This document shows positions 55,517 through 63,058 of a DNA stretch of 64,000 bases, piece by piece. Where the stretch lies: assembly GCA_938084055.1 (NCBI GenBank), contig CALKDK010000006.1, forward strand, positions 114,454-178,453, in the 5' to 3' direction. The position numbers were made by a program, and so were the translations under genes. This stretch comes from an uncultured Luminiphilus sp. GTDB taxonomy: Bacteria; Pseudomonadota; Gammaproteobacteria; Pseudomonadales; Halieaceae. The notes under the pieces were generated by a model. That model was not told where the DNA came from. It saw nothing but the letters and a program-made list of their open reading frames with translations, and did no database searches. Every line of letters starts with the position of its first letter. Position 1 is the stretch's first letter.

Positions 55517-55891
55517 ATGCAATGTCCGACATGTGAAGAGGAACTACAGGTACGGTCATACTCGGATTTAAGGCTTGACTACTGTGGTACCTGCGGCGGA
55601 GTGTGGTGCGATAGAGGCGAGCTGCAACCCGTGGTTAGGGCCCTGATCAAGGCCAAAAAAATCTCTGATGCGACCCCTGCAGCAATCCCCGCGCAACGCA
55701 GGCAGACCGATCTAGACGACAGCACAAAAGACTGTCCCCGCTGCGAGCAGGAAACAGAATCTTTCAATTTCGCCTACGACTCCAACATTTTTCTCAATCG
55801 CTGCCTGTCCTGCGAAGGTATTTGGCTAGACGGTGGGGAACTCCGCGAGGTCGCCCAGTTTTTACAGAAAAGTGCATTCGATGGTGTATGA
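55517..55891 (+). CDS. zf-TFIIB family protein with two zinc ribbons
   Basis: A 124-residue protein starting MQCPTCEEEL, with GGGGGAA before the ATG. Two zinc-ribbon modules are present: CPTC...CGTCGGVWCDRGEL (about residues 3-36) and CPRC...CLSCEGIWLDGGELREV (about 76-113), both of the TFIIB-like 'CxxCxGxWLDxGEL' type. Between them is a basic/alanine-rich linker. Such proteins are small cytoplasmic zinc proteins of unknown role. Convergent side faces the broken glycoside hydrolase. Confidence 0.87.
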   Translation: MQCPTCEEELQVRSYSDLRLDYCGTCGGVWCDRGELQPVVRALIKAKKISDATPAAIPAQRRQTDLDDSTKDCPRCEQETESFNFAYDSNIFLNRCLSCEGIWLDGGELREVAQFLQKSAFDGV

Positions 55892-55932
55892 ACGCAGCAG
55901 GGCAAAGGGTTTAGTTACGCAGGGAGATGGCC

Positions 55933-56121
55933 ATGAAACCCGAGATTGCCCACTCCAAACACTGGGCCGCCGCCGTACGCGTGACGGCGATCCTGGATGA
56001 CCCGCAACAGTCTGTACCCCCGATCACCGTTTGCACTGTCCTATCGATCCTGATGTTGGCAAGGGCTTTGAAAAAGTCCGAGTCAGCCCCCTGGCCAGAT
56101 TTACCCGCGCATGCCTCATAA
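55933..56121 (+). CDS. Possible 62-residue protein (weak)
   Basis: An ATG with AGGGAG six bases upstream opens a frame of 62 codons (MKPEIAHSKHWAAAVRVTAI). One moderately hydrophobic stretch (ITVCTVLSILMLARAL) is present. I recognise no family and the remaining sequence shows no strong coding signal, so this could be chance. Listed because the gap otherwise holds nothing. Confidence 0.25.
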   Translation: MKPEIAHSKHWAAAVRVTAILDDPQQSVPPITVCTVLSILMLARALKKSESAPWPDLPAHAS

Positions 56122-56196
56122 GCGGGCATGAAACGCGTTGCCACTGAAACCTTTGTCCAGCCGATAGACACACCGGGGGTCGTGTAGCAAAACCGC

Positions 56197-57258
56197 CTAG
56201 CCCGCTGTCAGGCGCTGCAACACCTGGATCTCACGATCGTCAAAAGCTGATCCGTCGGGGTGTAAGAGGTCGTGATGCCAGGTCGTCGGTGCTGGCGTCC
56301 CAGGGCGATCACCCCAAGCGTGGATAGTCTGGGTACGCCCGGAGACCAGTCCCCAGCAGAAGCAGCCGACGCCCTCCTCCTTAAAAATCGGAAGATGGGT
56401 CGCAACGCGGCTACCCACCGGTCGGGCCATCCATTCCGTGCAGAGAATGGGACGTTCGGTTTGTTTGCGAAGCTTTTCGATCTTTGCCTGCAAGGGCTTT
56501 GCCGTCGTGTACTGATGGAAGGAGATCACATCGGAGCACGCCAGCTGTAAGTGGTTCAGGCGGGGAATGGGCGCCCGGATGCCCACCGTGAGCGGCTGAA
56601 TCGGATCGATCGAGCGCGTCCAGGTGAAGCAGGCGCGCAGCAGTGGGAGGGTTGGGCTCGGCAGGACGAAGTGTCGAAATACCTTGACCAGTGCGCCGGG
56701 TATCGCCCGGTACCTGGGTAATGCAGCCAGCGGTAATATGGCGTTACCCGGCTCGTTTTAGAGATCCCAAACGTAGACCCGCTTATCGCCCCCGAAAGCA
56801 CCAATAATGTCGCACACATAGCGTTCAAGCCGAGGCCACTGCGCGGGGTCCCGAACAACGGCATGCCCTGGGGACTGCGCCCATCGCGAATTGTGAACAC
56901 CCGGGACGGGCTCGAGCTGTTGGCCCACCCTAGGGGGAAACCAGCAATCGTCGAACAGCACGAACAGGGTTCGGATGCCAACTGCGTCCGCCAGTTGCAG
57001 GAATGTCTCAATCCGGGACTTAAAGCCTTCAGCATCGACCTGCCAGACGAGGTCATGGAGAAAGACCCGAACGCTGTTCATGCCAATTTTGGCAGCCCAT
57101 TGGAGTTCCCTGGCGATCGTTTCCGGATCGAAGGTCTCGGGCTGCCACATTTCGAGTTGGTTACTGGCCGTGCTTGGCGTGAAGTTTCAGCCCACCCACC
57201 ACGGCTGCTCGAACGCCCAACGCGCGGCGCGCTCCCGCGTCCATCTCTTTCCGGTCAT
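56197..57258 (-). pseudogene. Glycoside hydrolase (cellulase/GH5-like) with two in-frame stops
   Basis: A single frame of 354 codons spells a complete clan-A glycoside hydrolase of the 'GCNFxPSTAINQLEMWQ' group, with a start codon and a good GGGAGAG site. Two stops break it: TGA at codon 24 (57187-57189), where relatives have Cys (WWVG-stop-NFTPSTASNQLEMWQ), and TAA at codon 167 (56758-56760), directly before the acid/base motif NEP (WDL-stop-NEPGN), where relatives have Trp or Tyr. The nucleophile region (ILCTEWMARP) and C-terminal HDLLHPDG are intact. No frameshift is visible elsewhere. Most likely a young pseudogene; sequencing error and recoding are alternatives. Confidence 0.75.
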
Positions 57259-57644
57259 ACCGTGACTCTCCCTGGCGGTCTGGAATCCCGTTGTCACAAC
57301 CTGGCACCAGGCCGTCCTGACCCTCAGGAACATACGCTTTACGAGCATTAGTGTGAGGCGCCGGTAGAGTTCACCCGGCTAAAGCACTACACGCTGTGCA
57401 GAGGCCAAGCCTGGAGCCTGGACGTCACACCCGGACTGTTCAAGCCAACTGCCGACCGATAGCTGTTTGGGTTGACCCGGCCCCCTGAGCTTGACTGCCG
57501 CATTTCTCACCACCCGGCTCATCTTTGCCAATCGAGAATCCAAAGACCCGCGAGCCTGGGTCCGGCGGTGGGCCTCCAATGAGCAACCCGGGACAGGCAA
57601 CATCACCAGTCATGCGCTATGAACCTCTGGGGTGGCCGATCAGT
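57259..57644. other. Intergenic region, no gene seen
   Basis: About 385 bases between the CotH gene stop and the start of the broken glycoside hydrolase. Short frames only; no family resemblance and no clear terminator. Confidence 0.3.
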
Positions 57645-59285
57645 TCAGGGTTTGGCTATAACCACCGAAACCCCATCGCTGCTCCCATCATCATCATGAT
57701 TTTGCCCACTTACGTAGCTGACGTCGCCAGCCGGGACAACCTGCGTCGCCGTGAAAGTCACTTGCTTGAGCTTTTTCCGGGTCACCATCGCGGACACCTC
57801 ACAAAACCCCGCCGGGTCCGTGATGCACGTTGTCGAACCGGCCACCCCGCCACTCCATTCGCCCACTACGGTCATCCCACCCAAGCCAACATGTAAATAA
57901 TCGTGGACCAGTACTCGAGCGGTTGCACGCCATGTTCCTCGATCCAACTGCGCGCCGACACCGGCGAGGTCGCCAATATGAATTTCACCATCCGTACCGG
58001 GTGCAGGCGGAGGCAAGGGGAGTTGAGAACGAATAGCCTCGACTCGCAGCCGAAAATACTCCTGAATCACATCGAAGCTGCGCCATGCATCTTTGGCATT
58101 TGGATCCTGCGCCAGCGCATCGTCGAGTAGCATCCGAAAACCGTCTAAATCAGCAGCGAGGCTGGTCAACGAAAATACCGGGTTATCTCCATTGATCAGC
58201 GTGTCGACGATGTCATTGTACTCTGCACGAAAGGGGGCATCCTGCAGTTTGATCAGAGCGTCCTCGTACTGGTTTGCCCTGTCAGCGTCCATGAAATAGA
58301 TGTTGCGGTTTGGATCAAAATCGTTAAAAGCCTGGTCAAGATCCCATTGATAGTATTCACGCTTGTAGGTCAGGCCATCCCCCTGGTCAACGTAGTAGAA
58401 GTTTTTACCTTTGGTAAATAGATCATCATGGGACCCGTGAAAAGCAGCCACCGCGCCAAATGTCAGCATGCCCTCCATATTGATATTGTCTTCCAAAAGG
58501 GCCTTAAACCCCTCTGGCGTTTCACATTTTCTTTTCTTCTTGAAAGGGGCGAAGCAAAACTCCTGTGCAAGCGGGCTGTCTATTTCGACACCCAATTCGT
58601 CTTCAACGCCCTCTTTCATCACTGGGGAATCGATGTCGCTCATTTTATAGAGCCAGGTATCGCCATCCAGTTCCCACTGTCCGCGATTTTTCAGGAACTG
58701 TTTATCGGGCTGCTCAACATTGACGTATACCCCTTGGTATTGACCATTGATGAAGAGCTTGACCCATGACGCCATGCCAGCGTCATAAGCCAATACCGAT
58801 TCTGCAGCCAGCCTGTGCAGATACCACGCTACCCCCTCCTGAACCACATCCTGGTCGTCCCCGTTCTCGAGACTCAGTTTCTTAACTCCCTTCCATTTGG
58901 AAAAACAGCCGCTGGTTATCCCCAACAACCCGACACAGACATCAACGCCATCGGGGTCATCATGATATTCATTGATGTCTATTTTAAAACTGACCTTTTT
59001 GTCCGGTGCCAGCTCGTTTGGGATAGCGCTGGCTGACTTGCGCCTAATTGAGACGATGATTGGGTTCTCGCCCTCAGCCCAAAAATAAGCAGGCACTTCA
59101 ATATCGTAGGTGGTGTCGGCTCTGATTAGGTCAAAATCGGTCGCGTAGAGCGTTTGCACATGAAGCGTATGCAGCTCGGAAGGATCGTAAAGATCTGGCC
59201 AGTCTGGCACCTGCCCATGCAAATGTGACGCGACAAAAAACAGACTTAAAGTAGATACAAAGAGCGCAGGAAAACGCATATGCAC
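57645..59285 (-). CDS. Secreted CotH-kinase family protein
   Basis: A 546-residue exported protein. A signal peptide (LFVSTLSLFFVASHLHG) leads into the CotH domain with KLFINGQYQGVYVNVEQPDKQFL, KNFYYVDQGDG and the YYQWDLDQAFNDF catalytic/metal region (about 310-322). A C-terminal beta domain (about 430-545) resembles an Ig-like fold, including GGMTVVGEWSGG and the cysteine pair TTCITDPAGFC. CotH of Bacillus phosphorylates spore-coat proteins; bacterial relatives outside spores are mostly uncharacterised. No obvious substrate protein lies adjacent. Confidence 0.87.
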   Translation of the reverse strand: MHMRFPALFVSTLSLFFVASHLHGQVPDWPDLYDPSELHTLHVQTLYATDFDLIRADTTYDIEVPAYFWAEGENPIIVSIRRKSASAIPNELAPDKKVSFKIDINEYHDDPDGVDVCVGLLGITSGCFSKWKGVKKLSLENGDDQDVVQEGVAWYLHRLAAESVLAYDAGMASWVKLFINGQYQGVYVNVEQPDKQFLKNRGQWELDGDTWLYKMSDIDSPVMKEGVEDELGVEIDSPLAQEFCFAPFKKKRKCETPEGFKALLEDNINMEGMLTFGAVAAFHGSHDDLFTKGKNFYYVDQGDGLTYKREYYQWDLDQAFNDFDPNRNIYFMDADRANQYEDALIKLQDAPFRAEYNDIVDTLINGDNPVFSLTSLAADLDGFRMLLDDALAQDPNAKDAWRSFDVIQEYFRLRVEAIRSQLPLPPPAPGTDGEIHIGDLAGVGAQLDRGTWRATARVLVHDYLHVGLGGMTVVGEWSGGVAGSTTCITDPAGFCEVSAMVTRKKLKQVTFTATQVVPAGDVSYVSGQNHDDDGSSDGVSVVIAKP

Positions 59286-59698
59286 ACCTCTCGGTTGCGG
59301 TGCACGCAGAGCCCGGCATTAAACAGCAGTGCCTGTGGCATTCGCAGCACGAACAAAGTTTCCGTCTCAAAAATTGCGTCCTTGCACTGTTACGCTAACA
59401 GCCCTCGAAAGGCTTGCATACCGACCTTTGGGCAGTCCGCCGGTTTTTTTAAAACGCACCCACGAAGGCTAAAGGCAAATGTTCCGACGGCTCCCAGCGC
59501 TCAGTTTTCATAAGCGGCTGCTCGGGGTTATGTGCAGATCACGGACGGGGTTGACGGGCACTGGAGTGGCGCGGCATCTCTAAAGGCCGAAGACAAATAG
59601 CTCTATTTTTTGAATCTGTCCAAGCAACACCCGCATTTAATTCTCCGCCAGTGCAATTGAGTTAAGCTGGCTTTACCCCCTACCAAAGGAATCATACG
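59286..59698. other. Intergenic region, no gene seen
   Basis: About 410 bases between divergent CotH and PNPOx-like genes, somewhat more AT-rich near both ends. Promoters expected; no gene or strong repeat recognised. Confidence 0.35.
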
Positions 59699-60340
59699 AT
59701 GGATACAAGTGAGGACTTGGCTGACTACGAGCTCATTGACACCAGGGTAAAGCTTGAACAGCAGTACGGCCAGCCGCTGGAAATTGCAAAGGCAATCATG
59801 CTCGACAGCATGGATCAGTTTCATCAGTCCTTCATCAGACACTCGCCCTTTGTAAGCATGGCCACTTCAGACCACGGGGGTCAGCCCACGATATCGCCCA
59901 AAGGCGATGCTCCGGGCTTTGTAAAAATACTCGACAACAAAAATTTATTGATTCCTGATCGTATTGGCAATAACAAGCTCGAGTCATTTCATAACCTGAT
60001 CGAAAACCCAAAAATAGGGCTCATATTTTTTATACCGGGCTACAAAGAGACATTGAGAATATCGGGCTCGGCCCAAATTCTTAAAAGCAAAAAGGGGTTT
60101 GAATACAGCCAGGTAGCGGGGAGGTCATTGGATATAGGCTTACTGGTAACCGTGACCAAATGTTATTTTCATTGCGGCAAGGCAATAATACGATCACGGC
60201 TGTGGCAAGAGGACTATCTTCCTTCAGAGGAGGTTATGCCTTCTTTTGGCAAGGTCATTCTTAATCAGTCACAGGCGAAGGAGACAGAGACCGCCATGGA
60301 CAATCTCGTGGAGCATGCCTACACGAATGAGGTCTACTGA
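59699..60340 (+). CDS. PNPOx-like flavin-binding protein (MSMEG_1061 group)
   Basis: A 213-residue split-barrel protein. Family features are FIRHSPFVSMATSDHGGQPTISPKGDAPGFV (flavin site; core SPKGDAPG), LLIPDRIGNNKLESFHNLIENP and IGLIFFIPGYKETLRISGSA. These match the FMN/F420-binding MSMEG_1061-type subgroup of pyridoxamine-phosphate-oxidase-like proteins, which reduce small molecules with an unknown natural substrate. Base composition here (lower GC) differs from neighbours, suggesting acquired DNA. Confidence 0.85.
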   Translation: MDTSEDLADYELIDTRVKLEQQYGQPLEIAKAIMLDSMDQFHQSFIRHSPFVSMATSDHGGQPTISPKGDAPGFVKILDNKNLLIPDRIGNNKLESFHNLIENPKIGLIFFIPGYKETLRISGSAQILKSKKGFEYSQVAGRSLDIGLLVTVTKCYFHCGKAIIRSRLWQEDYLPSEEVMPSFGKVILNQSQAKETETAMDNLVEHAYTNEVY

Positions 60341-60895
60341 AGCGGCTACCCCGCCAATCAAAGTACAGGAAATGTCCAGGTCCCGTTTGCCGTAGACACC
60401 CTCGCTGACTTTGGTGACTGGCTTGCTAATCTGGGTAAGTTCGCGCTTGTTGATCCAAAAACCCTGAACACTGTGCTGGGCATGCCTTGCCTGTACTTTG
60501 ATTTTCAAGGGAGCGCACGCAGTACTCAGCACCACAGGTTTTACAGTCACGACCCTGTTCATTTGGGGTTATGGGTTCGCTTACTGAGAACAGAGAAAGT
60601 GTACCCTTGGACGCCCACTTTCGGTGCATTGCATCCATTGACCATGTCCCCGGCAGTGCAGTGGCCGGCAGCGCCCCGGTCGGTGGCGCCCAGTCTGGAA
60701 AAACGGGGGAAAGCCTATGAAAATTAGGCCCGACAGTTGGGGAAAGTGACCCCTGGACCTGGCAAAGCCGACTCGATACAACAGGCGCCAGCCTCGGCGC
60801 TGCATACGCCTTGACGTACAGTGTGTGCTGGCGTCCAACCCTTTGCCTCAACGCTTCCGCAAGCGATAAAGTTAGGCGGCGCGTTTCTTCCCGGC
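60341..60895. other. Intergenic region, no supported gene
   Basis: About 555 bases. Plus- and minus-strand frames contain cysteine-rich stretches but no recognised domain; they may be gene remnants. A 45-bp element at 60833-60877 has outer boxes GTCCAAC and GTTAGGC and a small CGCTT/AAGCG hairpin, loosely like an integron attC site, but is too short and unsupported to call. Confidence 0.25.
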
Positions 60896-61351
60896 CTACT
60901 GCTCCTGTAGCTTATGCAGCATGAGCTGGAGCGCATCAACGCTTTTCTGGTCTCGCGCTGTCGCAAGCGCGTCATTGAGAACCTCTTGAATGTGCTCAGC
61001 GTCTACGAGCTCCATATCCCAACTTGGGAAAATACGCTCACGAACCTCCTCATCGGTGCTTAACGTCACCATCATTTCATGCCGACGGTCCGTTTCGATA
61101 CGCTTAACCAGCCCCAGAACCTCTGCCTTGGGCCCCTCAATCCACTGAAAAAACACACCGCTCCCAAAAACCAGAACCCCCGTAATACCCAGCAGAGCGT
61201 TGCGACGTTGTGAGGTCGCAATAATCGCGTCGACATCAGAACTGACTACTCCCTCACTTATCTGACTGCAGTAGACGAGGTTAAAGATTAGATGCTCTTT
61301 GAAAGCATCCTCAGGTTCATTGCGTTGTGCTGGCGTCGGCTGTTTGCTCAT
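60896..61351 (-). CDS. BLUF-domain blue-light photoreceptor
   Basis: A 151-residue protein that is essentially one BLUF domain (sensing of blue light by FAD). The key photocycle residues are all present with canonical spacing: Tyr27 (LVYCSQ), Asn51 (RRNALLGITG), Gln69 (FFQWIEG), Trp111 and Met113 (SWDME). A 20-residue N-terminal extension and a 30-residue C-terminal helix flank it. No output domain is fused, so it must act through a partner protein. No such partner is adjacent. Confidence 0.94.
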   Translation of the reverse strand: MSKQPTPAQRNEPEDAFKEHLIFNLVYCSQISEGVVSSDVDAIIATSQRRNALLGITGVLVFGSGVFFQWIEGPKAEVLGLVKRIETDRRHEMMVTLSTDEEVRERIFPSWDMELVDAEHIQEVLNDALATARDQKSVDALQLMLHKLQEQ

Positions 61352-61430
61352 GCGACCACCATAGCGGGGAAAGCCAGGGAAGCCTAGAGAAATCCTGCGC
61401 TGCCCCCGCCTTACTTCTCGGAGGTTTGTG

Positions 61431-61823
61431 TCAATTTACACCCACCTTGGGTTTAGTCGCATGTCCCTCGCAAGCAGTCCCGGGTTTCTCACCGACAGCG
61501 CCTGAGGTCTCCCAAACAGGCACTTTGTCTTCATATCCCGTAACCCGAATTTCGGCACCAGAACTCAACAGCACCTGTAGTGCCTGTGTCCGCATTGCTT
61601 TACTACCAACCCCCGGTCCAACGCCAGGGATGGGCTCGCCTACCGCGCGATACTGCACGTGAACAGACTGGCCTATGGGCAATTCCATGCGTGCGCCTTC
61701 GCCGGACGCGGTAACAGCGCCTGGATATTCTTTGGCAAGCGACGATTCATAGTATTTCGGACAGCCTTCACCTGCGTCAGAAAATTTGAATTTACTGTTA
61801 GGCGCACCGCCGTGTATCGACAC
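61431..61823 (-). CDS. Unknown protein, possibly truncated at the N-terminus
   Basis: A 130-residue frame with a protein-like composition (SDAGEGCPKYYESSLAKEYPG, MELPIGQSVHVQYRA, GAEIRVTGYEDKVPVWE). No family recognised. The listed GTG start has no ribosome-binding site, and the same frame continues upstream, still coding-like (FDSIATGTATLRV), to the cupin gene's TAG stop, which is in the same frame. It may be a 5'-truncated remnant, or the downstream part of a gene joined to the cupin. Confidence 0.4.
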   Translation of the reverse strand: MSIHGGAPNSKFKFSDAGEGCPKYYESSLAKEYPGAVTASGEGARMELPIGQSVHVQYRAVGEPIPGVGPGVGSKAMRTQALQVLLSSGAEIRVTGYEDKVPVWETSGAVGEKPGTACEGHATKPKVGVN

Positions 61824-61868
61824 ACGCAGCGTGGCCGTCCCAGTTGCGATGGAATCAAAAGAGCGACG

Positions 61869-62588
61869 CTAGCGCCACTGCATCTCGACAATTTCCAGCG
61901 GCTGGTCTCCCCCATTCTCATAGACGTGGGTAATATTGCCGGGTTGCCAGAGAAATTGGCCTGCGGTTACAGGGATTGTACCGCCAGAGCCGACAGAGAG
62001 CATGCCGTCGGTGAGAAAGACATGGGCGTGGGGCAGATTGTGTCGGTGCTCACCGGTTTTTTCTCCCGGTGCCAGCCGAATGCGATAGACGCTGGCCTGG
62101 GTCTTTTGCTGATCAAGGACAAGGCCCTCTGTGTCGCCGTCGATGGCGATCGTACCGGCCTTGGAGTGATCCGCACCTTTTCGGCCAATCCCTATGATAT
62201 GGAAGGGGCTTGATCCCACGTTTGCCACCTGATGGATATGGGGCAGATCGTGATTGTCGGAACTGAACCGAAGGTCACCGGTGGCGACGTCAGCGTCCAT
62301 GCGCTCGCCGTTCAGGGGCTGAGCCCACACCTGCGTGCCGGTAATCGTTACGTACAACAGGTCAATGCGATGTTCGTGGTACAGGCTGACGTAGCCCGGC
62401 GGCAAATTGACGTCAAGAATGATGGCCTGCTCGTTCTCGAACACTGGTCGGTGTCGGGGCTCCTCTGCAACCGGAACCCAATCGGCTGTCCAGGCGGCGG
62501 AGGGAAATAAGGTCAGCCCGAAGGCAAAGCCTGCTACCAAGCCCCTGACCGCACCCAGAGGCCTGATGTTGACATGAAGATCCGTCAT
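61869..62588 (-). CDS. Exported cupin-superfamily protein
   Basis: A 239-residue protein with an N-terminal signal peptide (VRGLVAGFAFGLTLFPSAAWT). Two cupin-like halves follow: VSLYHEHRIDLLYVTITG with HIHQVANVGSSPFHIIG, and GEKTGEHRHNLPHAHVFLTDG with FLWQPGNITHVYENGG. The histidine pairs fit a metal site in each half. The function is unknown. Its TAG stop is followed in the same frame by a coding-like sequence. Confidence 0.78.
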   Translation of the reverse strand: MTDLHVNIRPLGAVRGLVAGFAFGLTLFPSAAWTADWVPVAEEPRHRPVFENEQAIILDVNLPPGYVSLYHEHRIDLLYVTITGTQVWAQPLNGERMDADVATGDLRFSSDNHDLPHIHQVANVGSSPFHIIGIGRKGADHSKAGTIAIDGDTEGLVLDQQKTQASVYRIRLAPGEKTGEHRHNLPHAHVFLTDGMLSVGSGGTIPVTAGQFLWQPGNITHVYENGGDQPLEIVEMQWR

Positions 62589-63058
62589 AAAAATCCCCCG
62601 CTCTTTTTACGCCACCCTGAGGCCAAACCGGCCTGAAAACAAGCTGTAAACAATGTCCGCCCCCAGACATAACAGGGCAAAAGCAACCCTTGAGCCCCGT
62701 GCCGGAGACAGCTATTCGGGTCTCGACAAATCACAACCGAAGGACAGCTCTGAAAGGGTTTGGGCCCAAATTAAAAGCAGTTTCAACCGAATCTCACTTG
62801 CTTCAACGAACAGCCGCGTTCTCCGCCGTTGGCTAATCCAACCGCTGGTGCACTTCAGGATAAGGCAAGCTCCCAGGCTTAGGGCAGCAACGGGATCACA
62901 TCTTGACCCCTTGGGGAGAAGGTCACGGTCACCTCCTCCGCCTCCAACCCCCTGGCCCCACGGTGCGCTAACGGGGCTGCTCAGATGACTTCGGACGAAG
63001 AGGAAAGTGACAACCCGCCAAACCCTCTCTTGAGAGTCTGGCAGGTTCCTTAGTGACG
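62589..63058. other. Intergenic region, with a hairpin at the far end
   Basis: About 470 bases, no supported gene. An imperfect two-part hairpin at 63012-63047 (outer AACC-GCCA/TGGC-GGTT, inner CTCTC/GAGAG) follows the LRR gene stop on the minus strand and is succeeded by a mixed CT/T stretch; it is a plausible terminator for that gene. Confidence 0.35.
63012..63047 (-). terminator. Possible terminator after the LRR gene
   Basis: Two nested stems (about 8 bp with one mismatch, and 5 bp) lie 12 bases downstream of the LRR gene stop codon on the minus strand. The following sequence, CTAAGGAACC on one side and GTCACTTTCCTCTT on the minus-strand downstream side, has only a weak T-tract. Confidence 0.4.

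Noticed and set aside
60833..60877. attC-like element: GTCCAAC ... GTTAGGC with an inner hairpin
   Set aside because: Only 45 bp, the outer boxes match in 5 of 7 positions, no second copy or integrase is present, and the neighbouring genes are not arranged as cassettes.
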